The notes under the pieces: model-generated
The model's database searches: none
What the model saw: the letters and a program-made list of their open reading frames with translations, nothing else
Told to the model about the DNA's origin: nothing
Program-made: the position numbers and the translations under genes
In this document: positions 18,247 to 28,833 of the stretch, piece by piece
Layout: each line of letters starts with the position of its first letter
How positions within the stretch are numbered: position 1 is the stretch's first letter
Assembly: GCF_030238365.1 (NCBI RefSeq)
Contig: NZ_JASSOT010000054.1
Span: forward strand, 124,001-188,000
Length of the DNA: 64,000 bases
Direction of reading: 5' to 3'
Source: Lelliottia wanjuensis
Lineage (GTDB): Bacteria > Pseudomonadota > Gammaproteobacteria > Enterobacterales > Enterobacteriaceae

Positions 18247-19467
18247 TTAAATTCCGTCTCGTTCCAGCGGGCAGCTCATGCAGCGCGCGCCGCCGCGACC
18301 GCGTCCGAGTTCATCCCCCGGAATCGGCAGCACGGTGATCCCGGCTTTGTCGTATTTCTCGTTGGTCCAGATGTTGCGCTCGTAGCCGATCACCACGCCG
18401 GGGCGGATGGTCAGCACGTTGTTGGCGTCGTTCCACTGCTCGCGCTCGGCTTCGAAGGCATCGCCGCCGGTGGTGATCAGGCGTACCTGGTTAATGCCTA
18501 AGGCTTTTTCGATGGCGTGGAGCAGATCCGTTTCCTGGGTGCGCAGCAGGCCGCCGCGTCCGTCCGGGGTGAGCGTCCAGCACTGGGCGTCTTTGCGCAC
18601 CACTTCCGGGTAGACGGAGAAGGTGTCGACGTCGATGTGGGTCATGACCGTGTCGAGGTGCATACAGGAGCGGTGTTTCGGCAGTTCGACGGCGATGACC
18701 CGTTCGGCCTGGCGATGCTGGAACAGGCTTTGCGCGAGGAATTCCACGCCCTGCGGGGTGGTGCGTTCGGACATGCCAATTAATACTGCGCCGCGACCAA
18801 TCACTAATACGTCGCCGCCTTCCAGAGTGGCGTGGTCGTAATTAATATTCTCGTCGCCGAAGTATTTAATAAAATCGCCGTCGGCAAAGGCCGGGTGCCA
18901 GCGATATATTGCCCGCAGGTTATTGGTTTCACGCTGACGCGCCGGTTTTGCCATCGGGTTAATCGACACTCCGTTATAAATCCAGCATGAAGTATCGCGA
19001 GTAAATAAGTGGTTCGGCAGCGGCTTCATAATAAAATCATTTGCCGTATGGGTATCGACCACCATATTTTTAATAAAGGCAGGAATTTCCCCGTAGGTTA
19101 ACCCGCCGCTCAGACGGCGCGCCAGTTCGCGATGCGGCATATCCGCCAGCCAGCCGCGGACGTCGTTGGCGAAGGTTGGCCCGAGGCGATAATCGGAGAT
19201 TTGGGTTTCTAATAGCCAGGCTTTAGCCTCAGCAATATCAAGTGTTTGGGTAATCAAATCGGTTAACAGCAGGACTTCCACACCCTGTTCGCGCAGGGTA
19301 TTTGCGAAGATGTCATGCTCTTCACCCGCCCGCTCAACCGATAAAACGTCATCGAATAACAGCTCCTGGCAGTTAGACGGGGTTAAGCGTTTCAGACTTA
19401 AATTCGGGCGATGCAGCATAACGCTACGCAATTGACCAATTTCAGAACCGACGTAATGCTTTTCCAT
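18247..19467 (-). CDS. arcA: Arginine deiminase ArcA
   Basis: Converts arginine to citrulline and ammonia, opening the ADI pathway; also helps acid resistance through ammonia. 406 residues. Guanidino-modifying-enzyme landmarks: LLFDDVLSV at the N-terminus, [22 protein letters not shown] with the catalytic His, and the catalytic Cys in the terminal [13 protein letters not shown]. First gene of the cluster, with a 650-bp upstream region shared with the divergent tabA. E. coli K-12 lacks this cluster; Salmonella has the same arrangement between pyrB and argI. Confidence 0.96.
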   Translation of the reverse strand: MEKHYVGSEIGQLRSVMLHRPNLSLKRLTPSNCQELLFDDVLSVERAGEEHDIFANTLREQGVEVLLLTDLITQTLDIAEAKAWLLETQISDYRLGPTFANDVRGWLADMPHRELARRLSGGLTYGEIPAFIKNMVVDTHTANDFIMKPLPNHLFTRDTSCWIYNGVSINPMAKPARQRETNNLRAIYRWHPAFADGDFIKYFGDENINYDHATLEGGDVLVIGRGAVLIGMSERTTPQGVEFLAQSLFQHRQAERVIAVELPKHRSCMHLDTVMTHIDVDTFSVYPEVVRKDAQCWTLTPDGRGGLLRTQETDLLHAIEKALGINQVRLITTGGDAFEAEREQWNDANNVLTIRPGVVIGYERNIWTNEKYDKAGITVLPIPGDELGRGRGGARCMSCPLERDGI

Positions 19468-19497
19468 AATTATTCCTTTAACTGTTTTTTCAGAATA

Positions 19498-19539
19498 AAA
19501 AGGGCTGTGCTATGAACGGGTATTAATTCATAGCCCTTT
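19498..19539 (-). terminator. Terminator-like hairpin in the arcA leader (candidate attenuator)
   Basis: On the minus strand AAAGGGCTATGAA...TTCATAGCACAGCCCTTTTTATT forms a stem with a 4-nt bulge followed by a T-rich tract, about 30 bp before the arcA start codon. Nothing upstream on this strand needs termination, so it may be a conditional terminator in the arcA mRNA leader. Evidence is structural only. Confidence 0.5.
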
Positions 19540-20595
<1,056 letters not shown>

Positions 20596-20599
20596 TTTA

Positions 20600-20687
20600 C
20601 CCCTCACCCTAACCCTCTCCCACAGGGAGAGGGGACTGTTCGGCGCTGCTTTATTCCCTCTCCCGTGGGAGAGGGTCAGGGTGAGGG
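20600..20687. repeat. BIME-like palindromic repeat, copy 3 (CCCTCACCC type)
   Basis: CCCCTCACCCTAACCCTCTCCC...GGGAGAGGGTCAGGGTGAGGGC between the converging tabA and argI genes. Third member of the family at 6922 and 17238; the spacer between the two facing halves differs among copies. Confidence 0.85.
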
Positions 20688-20704
20688 CACCAGACCGCAG
20701 AGGA

Positions 20705-21712
20705 CTACGGCTGCCCAAGCGTCGCCACCATCACCGCCTTAATCGTATGCATCCGGTTTTCCGCCTGGTCAAACACGATGCTCGCCGCCGACTCAAACAC
20801 CTTATCCGTCACTTCCATCCCGCCGTGCAGATCGAACTCCTTCGCCATCTGCTTGCCGAGCGTGGTTTGATCGTCGTGGAACGCGGGCAGACAGTGCAGG
20901 AACTTGACGTTCGGATTGCCCGTCAGGGCCATCATTTCACAGTTCACCTGATAGCCGCGCAGCAGCTCGATCCGCTCCGCCCACTTCTCTTTCGGCTCGC
21001 CCATCGATACCCAGACGTCCGTATAGATGAAGTCCGCGCCTTTCACGCCAGCGATAATATTTTCCGTCAGGGTGATTTTGCCGCCGTTCTTCAGCGCCAG
21101 CGCGCTGCACTCCGCGACCAGGCTCTCTTCCGGCCAGCAGGCTTTCGGGGCCACCAGACGCAGATCCAGACCGACCAGCGCCGCCGCTTCCAGCATCGAG
21201 TTGCCCATGTTGTTGCGCGCATCGCCCGCATAGACCAGCGTCATCTGGTTAAAGGCTTTGCCCGGCAGATGCTCCTGCATGGTCAGGAGATCCGCCAGCA
21301 GCTGGGTCGGGTGGAACTCGTTGGTCAGCCCGTTCCACACCGGCACGCCCGCGTATTCCGCCAGGGTTTCGACCACTTCCTGCCCGTGACCGCGATACTG
21401 AATTCCGTCGTACATCCGCCCGAGTACGCGAGCGGTATCCTTAATTGACTCTTTATGCCCAATCTGACTGCCGCTCGGGCCGAGATAAGTGACGCGTGCA
21501 CCCTGGTCAAATGCGGCAACTTCGAAAGAGCATCGTGTACGGGTCGAGTCTTTTTCGAAGATGAGCGCGATGTTTTTACCAGTAAGCTTCTGTACTTCTT
21601 TGTTATTTTTTTTATCGGCTTTCAGCTGGGCGGCCAGCGACAGCAGAGAGTGAAGCTGTGCAGGAGTAAAATCGAGCAATTTCAGGAAGTGCTTTTTATA
21701 GAGTTCAGACAT
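20705..21712 (-). CDS. argI: Ornithine carbamoyltransferase ArgI (biosynthetic)
   Basis: Arginine biosynthesis: ornithine plus carbamoyl phosphate gives citrulline. 335 residues; [14 protein letters not shown] and HCLPAFHDD motifs as in E. coli ArgI. Two ARG boxes lie directly upstream, which identify it as the ArgR-repressed anabolic enzyme and separate it from the paralogue at 16199-17203. Neighbours tabA and rraB are the same as in E. coli. Confidence 0.97.
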   Translation of the reverse strand: MSELYKKHFLKLLDFTPAQLHSLLSLAAQLKADKKNNKEVQKLTGKNIALIFEKDSTRTRCSFEVAAFDQGARVTYLGPSGSQIGHKESIKDTARVLGRMYDGIQYRGHGQEVVETLAEYAGVPVWNGLTNEFHPTQLLADLLTMQEHLPGKAFNQMTLVYAGDARNNMGNSMLEAAALVGLDLRLVAPKACWPEESLVAECSALALKNGGKITLTENIIAGVKGADFIYTDVWVSMGEPKEKWAERIELLRGYQVNCEMMALTGNPNVKFLHCLPAFHDDQTTLGKQMAKEFDLHGGMEVTDKVFESAASIVFDQAENRMHTIKAVMVATLGQP

Positions 21713-21739
21713 GTTATCCTCACATGGCTAAGGCCACTT

Positions 21740-21778
21740 ATTGAATTAAAATTCACTTTATATGTATGAATATTCATT
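21740..21778 (-). promoter_or_regulatory. Tandem ARG boxes of argI
   Basis: Two 18-bp boxes exactly 21 bp apart: 21740-21757 (ATTGAATTAAAATTCACT, full match to TGAAT-N4-ATTCA) and 21761-21778 (TATGTATGAATATTCATT, weaker left half). The spacing of 3 bp between boxes is the one used by the ArgR hexamer. They lie 28 bp upstream of the argI start and cover its promoter. Confidence 0.85.
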
Positions 21779-21876
21779 TGCAACCCTGTTTCACAAATCT
21801 TTCTTACATTAGGTGGAGGCAAACACGTCCGTGTGTGAAAATAGAAGTATCTGCCGAACTTAAAGAGGAACGAGCC

Positions 21877-22302
21877 ATGGCAAACCCAGAACTGCTGGAA
21901 GAGCAACGCGAAGAGACGCGCCTGATCATTGAAGAGCTGCTGGAAGACGGCAGCGATCCGGACGCGCTGTACACCATCGAGCACCATTTCTCTGCAGATG
22001 ACTTCGAATCGCTGGAGAAACTGGCGGTAGAAGCGTTCAAAATGGGTTACGAAGTGACCGAGCCGGAAGAGCTGGAGGTGGAAGAGGGCGAAACCGTCAT
22101 CTGCTGCGATATCCTGAGCGAAGGCGCGCTGAAAGCAGAACTGATCGACGCGCAGGTTGAGCAACTGATGGATCTGGCCGAGAAGTTTGAAGTGGAATAC
22201 GACGGCTGGGGAACTTACTACGAAGATCCAAACGGCGAAGACGGCGATGACGAAGACGATGAAGATTTCGTCGACGAAGATGACGACGGCGTGCGCCACT
22301 AA
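21877..22302 (+). CDS. rraB: Ribonuclease E inhibitor RraB
   Basis: Small acidic protein that binds RNase E and changes degradosome activity. 141 residues from the ATG at 21877 ([20 protein letters not shown]), which follows AAAGAGGAA. The C-terminal tail is strongly acidic (runs of Asp/Glu), typical of the family. Upstream in-frame codons to 21766 have no ribosome site. Same neighbour order as E. coli argI-rraB. Confidence 0.95.
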   Translation: MANPELLEEQREETRLIIEELLEDGSDPDALYTIEHHFSADDFESLEKLAVEAFKMGYEVTEPEELEVEEGETVICCDILSEGALKAELIDAQVEQLMDLAEKFEVEYDGWGTYYEDPNGEDGDDEDDEDFVDEDDDGVRH

Positions 22303-22311
22303 GTGTTATCT

Positions 22312-22331
22312 GCGGCAGCTTCGGCTGCCGC
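22312..22331 (+). terminator. Hairpin between rraB and miaE
   Basis: GCGGCAGC-TTCG-GCTGCCGC, an 8-bp stem with a stable TTCG tetraloop followed by only TTTG. It can stop or protect the rraB transcript; partial readthrough to miaE is likely because the T run is short. Confidence 0.65.
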
Positions 22332-22347
22332 TTTGCAAGGTTTCATA

Positions 22348-23106
22348 ATGGACTATCCGCAGATTCTCAGCCCCGTTCTTAACTTCCTCCACTGCCCGAC
22401 CCCGCAAGCCTGGATTGATAAAGCCCGCGACCCGGCGAACCTGCCGCTGCTGCTCACCGACCATATGGTGTGCGAACTCAAAGCCGCCCAGACCGCGCTG
22501 CTGCTAGTGCGTAAATATGTCACCGACAAAAGCGGGGCCGACGCGCTACTCGAGTGGCTAAAACCTTACGAAGCCTTCACCTTCCGCGACGGCCCGGAAC
22601 CGGATTTTATCGCTCTCCACAAGCAGATTGGCAAAAGCGTGATGCCCAAAACCGACGACCCCTGGGGCCAGGCCCTGATCGACAGCATGGTGCTGCTGAT
22701 TAAAGAGGAGCTGCACCACTTCTGGCAGGTGCGCGAGGCGATGCTGACGCGCAACATTCCGTACGTCAAAATCACCGCCAGCCGCTACGCCAAAGGGATG
22801 CTGAAGGAAGTGCGCACTCACGAACCCCTGACGCTGATCGACAAACTGATCTGCGGGGCGTACATCGAAGCGCGCTCCTGCGAGCGTTTCGCCGCGCTGG
22901 CCCCGTTCCTCGATGACGACCTGCAAAAGTTCTATCTCTCGCTGCTGCGCTCGGAAGCGCGCCACTATCAGGACTATCTGGCGCTGGCTCAACAGGTCAG
23001 CGACAAGGATATCTCTTCACGCGTACAGCAATTTGGCGAAATAGAAGCCACACTTATCTCGACACCGGACAGTGAGTTCCGTTTTCACAGCGGCGTGCCG
23101 GTGTAA
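22348..23106 (+). CDS. miaE: tRNA-(ms2io6A)-hydroxylase MiaE
   Basis: Di-iron monooxygenase that hydroxylates ms2i6A37 in tRNAs reading UNN codons, an oxygen-dependent modification present in Salmonella but absent from E. coli K-12. 252 residues from MDYPQILSPVLNFLHCPTP. Ferritin-like iron ligands are visible in EELHHFWQVRE, EARSCERFAA and SEARHYQDY. It follows rraB. The adjacent tRNA-Leu(CAA), which reads UUG, is of the class that carries this modification. Confidence 0.96.
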   Translation: MDYPQILSPVLNFLHCPTPQAWIDKARDPANLPLLLTDHMVCELKAAQTALLLVRKYVTDKSGADALLEWLKPYEAFTFRDGPEPDFIALHKQIGKSVMPKTDDPWGQALIDSMVLLIKEELHHFWQVREAMLTRNIPYVKITASRYAKGMLKEVRTHEPLTLIDKLICGAYIEARSCERFAALAPFLDDDLQKFYLSLLRSEARHYQDYLALAQQVSDKDISSRVQQFGEIEATLISTPDSEFRFHSGVPV

Positions 23107-23133
23107 TCCGACAGATCAAAAGGATGCGAGACG

Positions 23134-23865
23134 ATGAAGAGAGCCTGGAAACCGATTGTGATTGTTGCCGTACTGGCCGCCGCCGTGGCGTGCTGGGTCT
23201 ACTACGATAAGCAACGCCTGCAACACACCCCCGAACAGCAGCTCGACACCACGCTTAACAGCATGCCTGCCTGGCAGGTGCTGAAGGAGCAAGACCCCGC
23301 ATTCCAGCAGCGCATCCGCAGTCAGATCCTCGCGATGCAGAAAGAGGGCGATTCCGAGCAGCAGATTATCGATGTGATTCAACCGCAGATCCTGCACCTG
23401 CAGATGTCGCGCCTGCAGACCGCGCCGGACGCGAGCGTGGTGGATTATATGAAGGCCAACATGGAACAGACCGCCGCCATCCAGAAGGTGAGCGATGACG
23501 CCTGTTTTCGTTTCCTCTACCCGGACGTGAAGGGCGGCATCAACCCGCTGCGGGTGCTGGATAAACCGATGATGCAGCGCCGCATGCAGGCTGACGCCGA
23601 CATGATGCGCGCCGCCTACGGCAAAAACCGCCACACGGTGACGGCGCAGGAGCGCGACACCGCCGTCGCCGACGTGCGCCCGATCATGAAGGAGCTGGCC
23701 GCGAAGTACGGCGAGGATATTCAGCTGTTGCAGGCTCCGGACAAGGCGGTGGGCAAGGAGAAGCTGTCGTGCGATATGGTGCAGGAGATGTGGGCCAAAG
23801 TGCTGCAACTGCCTGAAAGCCATGCCGCCGGGGTGATCCGTCTGGCGGTTTCCGAGCTGGAGTAG
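23134..23865 (+). CDS. Membrane-anchored or exported protein of unknown function
   Basis: 243 residues. One hydrophobic N-terminal segment (WKPIVIVAVLAAAVACWVYY) acts as a signal anchor, so most of the chain should face the periplasm. There is no clear lipobox. The rest is helical with regularly spaced charged residues and a few cysteines (one at about residue 129, one near 214). I do not recognise a named domain. It starts 27 bp after miaE on the same strand with AGGATGCGAGACG before the ATG and is probably cotranscribed. Salmonella has a similar gene between miaE and leuX, but this is from memory of the locus. Confidence 0.75.
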   Translation: MKRAWKPIVIVAVLAAAVACWVYYDKQRLQHTPEQQLDTTLNSMPAWQVLKEQDPAFQQRIRSQILAMQKEGDSEQQIIDVIQPQILHLQMSRLQTAPDASVVDYMKANMEQTAAIQKVSDDACFRFLYPDVKGGINPLRVLDKPMMQRRMQADADMMRAAYGKNRHTVTAQERDTAVADVRPIMKELAAKYGEDIQLLQAPDKAVGKEKLSCDMVQEMWAKVLQLPESHAAGVIRLAVSELE

Positions 23866-23971
23866 GCCTTACGCTGGTTTTTTCAACACTTAGCGCAGGA
23901 TCCACGCGCTGCCGCTTGCAAGGCAGCGCGTGACAGGTATAATCCACAACGTTTCCGCATACCCCTTCAGT

Positions 23972-24056
23972 GCCGAAGTGGCGAAATCGGTAGACGCAGT
24001 TGATTCAAAATCAACCGTAGAGATACGTGCCGGTTCGAGTCCGGCCTTCGGCACCA
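23972..24056 (+). tRNA. leuX: tRNA-Leu(CAA)
   Basis: 85-nt class II tRNA with a long variable arm. Acceptor GCCGAAG pairs with CTTCGGC before the encoded ACCA end. Anticodon CAA is at 24006-24008 in the loop of GTTGATTCAAAATCAAC, and the T-arm GGTTCGAGTCC is canonical. It reads UUG codons. leuX is a well-known integration site for P4-type integrases, and one follows directly. Confidence 0.98.
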
Positions 24057-24069
24057 TCGGAACATCAAT

Positions 24070-24093
24070 AGACGTCAACGGACGTCTTTTTTT
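24070..24093 (+). terminator. leuX terminator
   Basis: AGACGTC-AACG-GACGTCT followed by TTTTTTT, 13 bp downstream of the tRNA. Clean intrinsic terminator. Confidence 0.93.
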
Positions 24094-24179
24094 GTGCCTG
24101 AAATCCGCGCCACACAAGGCTTTCCGCGATTTTCCTTTCAATAGAAGTCAATCTGAGTCAACCCACATCAAGTCGCTTG

Positions 24180-24229
24180 TGAGTATAGAACCGAGTATAT
24201 ATGCTGGTTCGATAATGGTTGTATACTCA
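24180..24229. promoter_or_regulatory. Inverted repeat upstream of the integrase gene
   Basis: TGAGTATA at 24180-24187 and TATACTCA at 24222-24229 form an 8-bp inverted repeat, with a further GAGTATAT copy between them, ending about 26 bp before the integrase start. It overlaps the likely promoter and could be an operator or arm-type binding site. Function inferred. Confidence 0.45.
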
Positions 24230-24255
24230 CAGCGGCACATGGAAGGAGAACTTTT

Positions 24256-25521
24256 ATGGCTCTGACAGATACTAAAGTGCGTTCTGCAAAACCGCAGGAA
24301 AAGGAGTACACCCTTGTCGATGGGGATGGCATGTTTTTGCTTATTCACCCTAACGGCTCAAAATATTGGCGGTTCCGTTTTCGCTTTGGGGGTAAGCAGC
24401 ACCTGATGGCGTTTGGGGTTTACCCTGAAACGTCACTGGCTGATGCTCGTCAAAAAAGGGAAGAGGCCAGAAAGCTTGTTGCTGCTGGAATCGATCCTCG
24501 CGAATACAAACGTGCTGCGAAAGAAGAACAGACGAAAGAAGCTATCACCTTTGAGTCAGTTGCCAGAGCTTGGCATGCAACTAACAAGAAATGGTCAGAG
24601 GATCACAGTCGGAGGGTATTGAAGAGTTTGGAAGACAATCTATTCGCCTCGATTGGCAAGCGTAGTATTGAAGAGCTAAAGACTCGCGACCTGCTTGCAC
24701 CCATTAAAGTTGTAGAAGCAACAGGCCGCCTTGAAATTGCTTCGCGTCTTCAGCAACGAACAACCGCCATCATGCGGTATGCCGTCCAAAGTGGCTTGAT
24801 TGATTACAACCCAGCCCAAGAGATGGCTGGCGCAGTTGCTTCCACTAACCGTGTCCATCGCCCTGCACTTGAGCTGAAACGCCTACCTGAACTGCTCCAC
24901 CGAATTGACGGTTACACGGGACGCCCTTTGACCCGCTTGGCTGTTGAGCTAACCTTGTTAATCTTCATTCGTTCCAGTGAATTGCGCTTTGCCCGCTGGT
25001 CTGAGATCGATTTCGATACGGCAATGTGGACGATACCGGCAGAACGAGAAGCGATCGAAGGAGTGAAACACTCTCAACGTGGTTCTAAAATGCGCACGCC
25101 TCATCTGGTGCCATTGTCTCACCAGGCTCTGGCAATCCTCAAACAGGTTCACAAGCTTAGTGGCGAGCGCGATTTTGTTTTCGTTGGCGATCATAACCCT
25201 CGTAAACCGATGAGCGAAAACACGGTGAACAAGGCACTGCGCGTGATGGGATACGACACGAAGGTTGAGGTTTGCGGGCATGGATTCAGGACGATGGCCT
25301 GTAGCTCGTTGATTGAATCGGGGTTGTGGTCGAGGGATGCGGTAGAACGGCAGATGAGTCATATGGAACGTAACTCTGTAAGAGCGGCTTATATCCATAA
25401 GGCTGAGCATTTGGACGAGCGTAGGCTGATGTTGCAGTGGTGGGCTGATTATCTAGAGTCATTAATGTATAAGTTGATGACACCTTTTGATTACGCAAAG
25501 ACTAATAATTCTATTAGTTAA
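24256..25521 (+). CDS. P4-type tyrosine integrase at leuX
   Basis: Site-specific recombinase of 421 residues. N-terminal DUF4102-type arm domain (LTDTKVRSAKPQEKEYTLVDGDGMFLLI is the family start, shown here in part: LTDTKVRSAKPQEK), a core-binding segment at about 95-190, and the catalytic domain with the first Arg in FIRSSELR, HGFRTMA (H-x-x-R) and the Tyr in RAAYIHKAEH. It starts 199 bp downstream of the leuX 3' end, the standard geometry for an island integrated at a tRNA. GC content is lower than the backbone. The C-terminus carries an extra ~15 residues beyond the usual end (LMTPFDYAKTNN). Confidence 0.95.
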   Translation: MALTDTKVRSAKPQEKEYTLVDGDGMFLLIHPNGSKYWRFRFRFGGKQHLMAFGVYPETSLADARQKREEARKLVAAGIDPREYKRAAKEEQTKEAITFESVARAWHATNKKWSEDHSRRVLKSLEDNLFASIGKRSIEELKTRDLLAPIKVVEATGRLEIASRLQQRTTAIMRYAVQSGLIDYNPAQEMAGAVASTNRVHRPALELKRLPELLHRIDGYTGRPLTRLAVELTLLIFIRSSELRFARWSEIDFDTAMWTIPAEREAIEGVKHSQRGSKMRTPHLVPLSHQALAILKQVHKLSGERDFVFVGDHNPRKPMSENTVNKALRVMGYDTKVEVCGHGFRTMACSSLIESGLWSRDAVERQMSHMERNSVRAAYIHKAEHLDERRLMLQWWADYLESLMYKLMTPFDYAKTNNSIS

Positions 25522-25936
25522 TTATATATTTGTGATGAAAACCCATTGAAATCAAGTGGATATGTTTTTTTTGTTTTATAGAGGTGATTGAGCTATGAGG
25601 TAAAGAGGTTATGATCAAAAATTGAGTTAACATCTTTTCCGATAGTATCTCCATGTTTTTACAAGAATAATTAGTGTAGCCGTAGCTGGAATTTAGGGTG
25701 CAACAAGACTTAATACAGCATGTTTATGACTAAAAATGTGTCGTCAATGCTTCTTTGAATCTTTGTCGCCGCGACAATTTCATACATTAGAGAAAGCCCC
25801 TGAAGAGTTTGGATGGATGCTATCATTGGCGTCGCCCCGTTAAGTGTCGAGCTTATGCTCTATGGTACTACGCTATCGATAACTATCACCTTAAGTTAAA
25901 TTTAATGCGGCAAATATTAATTGGAGCGTGAGAAAA
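25522..25936. other. AT-rich intergenic stretch before druA; no gene seen
   Basis: About 415 bp with stops in all frames and no tRNA or strong palindrome. It must contain the druA promoter. A ribosome site (GGAG at 25923-25926) marks its end. No att-like copy of the leuX 3' end was found in it. Confidence 0.6.
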
Positions 25937-27151
25937 ATGCACAAAGATCCCTCAATAATAGTTAATGTGAACCTGCGTGAAGCCCGGTTAAAAAAGAAGG
26001 TTCGAGAACATTTACAATCATTGGGATTTACAAAATCTGATGCAGGAGCGCTACAGGCCCCAGGAAACACGAAAGAGGTAATCAGGACCCTTCATAGCGC
26101 TCAACGGGCTGAGCGACTTGCTGCAAACCAAAATTTCATAACACTCAAGTCCTCAAAATTATTGAAATTTTTTGCATCTGGTAAGGATGTTATTCCTGAC
26201 AAGATATCGCCTGTTCTTGAGCGGGTGTCATCAGGAACTTGGCAAGGAGATCTGTTTAGGTTAGCGGCATTAACTTGGTCTGTACCGGTTTCAAACGGAT
26301 TTGGAAGGCGTCTCCGATACCTTGTTTGGGATGAAAGTAATGGAAAATTGATAGGGTTAATTGCTATTGGTGACCCCGTTTTCAATCTTGCCGTCAGGGA
26401 TAGATTGATTGGTTGGAGTACAGAGGATAGAAGCTCAAGACTTGTTAATGTGATGGATGCGTATGTACTTGGCGCACTTCCACCTTATAATTTTCTGCTT
26501 GGGGGAAAACTGGTAGCTTGCCTACTTCGTAGTCGCGAGTTATATGATGACTTTGCAAGAGTGTATGGCAACAGTGTGGGGGTTATATCTCAAAAGAAGA
26601 AGAGAGCCCGTCTTTTAGCAATTACAACTACATCATCGATGGGGCGCTCTTCTGTATACAACAGATTAAAACTTGATGGAATTCAGTATATGGAACCCAT
26701 TGGTTATACTGGCGGCTGGGGGCATTTTCACATACCTGATAGCTTGTTTATTGAATTACGTGATTACCTGCGCGACATGGATCATCGCTATGCAGACCAC
26801 CATATGTTTGGGAATGGTCCCAACTGGCGTCTACGAACGATGAAGGCGGCTTTAAATGCGCTAGGATTTAGGGATGATATGATGAAACATGGAATCCAAC
26901 GCGAAGTATTTATCAGTCAGTTAGCTGATAATGCAACTAATATTCTGCAAACGGGTAGAGGTAAACCAGATCTTACATCATTGCTTTCTGCGAAAGACAT
27001 CGCTGAGCTAGCTATGGAGAGGTGGATGATTCCTCGATCAATACGCAAAACTGAGTATCGTTCTTGGGATTCAGATTATCTTTTTGATTTTATTGATAAT
27101 AATTGGTTGAGCTTGGAAGTGGAAACTGATAAAAAAAAGACTATTAGTTAA
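25937..27151 (+). CDS. druA: Druantia type I protein DruA (DUF4338)
   Basis: First gene of a Druantia type I anti-phage system. I chose the ATG at 25937: GGAG lies 10 nt upstream, whereas the GTG at 25928 is too close to it. 404 residues. The DUF4338 core is visible from about residue 115: RRLRYLVWDES, GLIAIGDPVFNLAVRDRLIGW and ANNxx-like VNVMDAYVLGALPPYN, with YGNSVGVIS after it. The molecular role of DruA is not settled; it is the marker protein of Druantia systems. druB begins within 25 bp, so the genes form one operon. Confidence 0.88.
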   Translation: MHKDPSIIVNVNLREARLKKKVREHLQSLGFTKSDAGALQAPGNTKEVIRTLHSAQRAERLAANQNFITLKSSKLLKFFASGKDVIPDKISPVLERVSSGTWQGDLFRLAALTWSVPVSNGFGRRLRYLVWDESNGKLIGLIAIGDPVFNLAVRDRLIGWSTEDRSSRLVNVMDAYVLGALPPYNFLLGGKLVACLLRSRELYDDFARVYGNSVGVISQKKKRARLLAITTTSSMGRSSVYNRLKLDGIQYMEPIGYTGGWGHFHIPDSLFIELRDYLRDMDHRYADHHMFGNGPNWRLRTMKAALNALGFRDDMMKHGIQREVFISQLADNATNILQTGRGKPDLTSLLSAKDIAELAMERWMIPRSIRKTEYRSWDSDYLFDFIDNNWLSLEVETDKKKTIS

Positions 27152-27172
27152 CCTTGGGTGGAGGGAAGGGTA

Positions 27173-28822
27173 GTGGACTACGCCATTAACGAGGCTAGTG
27201 GGAAGTTAGTATCGGCTTCTCAAGCATTGAGATATAGTCGGTATATATGCCCAGTTTGTAAAAAAGGAGTTAGTCTCCGACGCGGAAAAATAATACCTCC
27301 GTATTTTGCCCATTTTCGGGGATATGGCACACTCGACTGTGAAAATTTTGTCCCTGCTCATTTATCCTTCACTACAAAAGAAAATATCAACGATATTGTA
27401 AAGCGGCGTATGGAGCTGCGTTTGTTGATCTCTACTGCCAAAAAGATTCGAGAATGGTCATTAGAGCTAGCATTACCCACTTGTAACTTATGTCAAGCTA
27501 AGGTCATTCTTGACGTAGGAGGAAGATCTCAAACGATTGATATGAGAGGTATGGTAACGCGCCGTCAGATTAGTGCTGAGCTCTCAGCTAGACCATATCG
27601 CATAGTATCTTTTACTGGCAATCCTGATCCTGAGTTTGTTAGAGAAGTGGAAAGGGAATGTCCGGGACTACCCTCAATAGGGGCTGCTGTATTCACCGCA
27701 ATGGGAGGTGGGGCATCGAACGGATTTCCTCTGGCGCAGGAATTAAGATGCACTGAAACCTTCGCTTTCCTTTGGCGGGAGCCTGCAAGTCCCGGATTTC
27801 CTGATGAATTAGACATTGATAGTTTAGTTAGTAGGCAAGGATGGAATTTAGCCATTGTGACAATACCTGAAACTCTTTCCCCAGAGAGCATTTCATGGCT
27901 TAACTCCTTCACTCAACTTCCAATTGTTCCTGCAAAAGCTTCTATTACAGCTATTTGGCCATTCCAAACTCAAGACATCAGTATTAATCAGGTCGAGTGC
28001 ATTCATTCCAATTTTTTACTATTGTCTGCAAATATGATTTCGACCCCACCCAATGAAACTGGGCCGACAATGTGTGCTCAAGGGGCCTCTTCAGTCCTCT
28101 CAGCGATTGGAGTAGAAAAATCACCGGCATTCTTTACTCTTACCCCTGATAATAGTGACATAGTAGGAGTATCTGCTTCAAATGATCAAGATATAAAAAA
28201 ATATTATTCTTTTTTTACTAATAAGATAAAAAACCATAAATATCCTTCAGTTGATCTAGTTTATACAAAAAAAAATGGTGCGAGAGAAATAGTCTCATTG
28301 CATCAGAGAAGATGTGTTGAACTTACAATGGAAGCTCGACTGTTAGGTTATAAGTTAGAGTACTTGTCTATGCCTTCTGGGGCCGAAGGGACGGCCAAAA
28401 TACAGAGGAAAATAGATATTAGTCGTATCAATCTTTTTTCAAGTGATCATGTGGCTCCTCATGATAGCAATATGAGATTACTACGTTCTGATGCCTTTTC
28501 TAAGTTATCTGAATGTTTATCTGATGTGAGTTATAATCTGGATATTGAGTTTAAAGGGCTAGGGGAATTACATCTTACTGGATTTAAAAAACTTGGAAAA
28601 GACATTGTCGTAAGTAATGAAATATCTTCGAGCCTACGTCTTCGTATATTGAGCTTCATATTGCAGATGCAATCAATTAATAATGAGGTTGTCATGATTA
28701 ATGATTCTAAGTTACTTGAAGTATTGGGAAAATTAAACCCTAAAAAACACCTGTTACCCCACTACCGAGCATTGGTAAAAGAAGTTGTTGCCAGTGGATT
28801 TGAATTTAATCGCTTTAGATAA
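27173..28822 (+). CDS. druB: Druantia type I protein DruB
   Basis: Second gene of the operon. The GTG at 27173 is the best start: GGAGGGAAGGG precedes it at 5-13 nt. 549 residues. The N-terminus has a zinc-finger-like pattern CPVCKKG...PPYFAHFRG...DCENF, like the beginning of CoiA-type competence proteins, and a second CNLC lies near residue 105. The remainder has no motif I can name. Its start, 21 bp after druA, indicates coupled expression. Identity as DruB rests on its place between DUF4338 and the other dru genes and on size. Confidence 0.82.
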   Translation: MDYAINEASGKLVSASQALRYSRYICPVCKKGVSLRRGKIIPPYFAHFRGYGTLDCENFVPAHLSFTTKENINDIVKRRMELRLLISTAKKIREWSLELALPTCNLCQAKVILDVGGRSQTIDMRGMVTRRQISAELSARPYRIVSFTGNPDPEFVREVERECPGLPSIGAAVFTAMGGGASNGFPLAQELRCTETFAFLWREPASPGFPDELDIDSLVSRQGWNLAIVTIPETLSPESISWLNSFTQLPIVPAKASITAIWPFQTQDISINQVECIHSNFLLLSANMISTPPNETGPTMCAQGASSVLSAIGVEKSPAFFTLTPDNSDIVGVSASNDQDIKKYYSFFTNKIKNHKYPSVDLVYTKKNGAREIVSLHQRRCVELTMEARLLGYKLEYLSMPSGAEGTAKIQRKIDISRINLFSSDHVAPHDSNMRLLRSDAFSKLSECLSDVSYNLDIEFKGLGELHLTGFKKLGKDIVVSNEISSSLRLRILSFILQMQSINNEVVMINDSKLLEVLGKLNPKKHLLPHYRALVKEVVASGFEFNRFR

Positions 28823-28833
28823 GGTGCCTTCTC

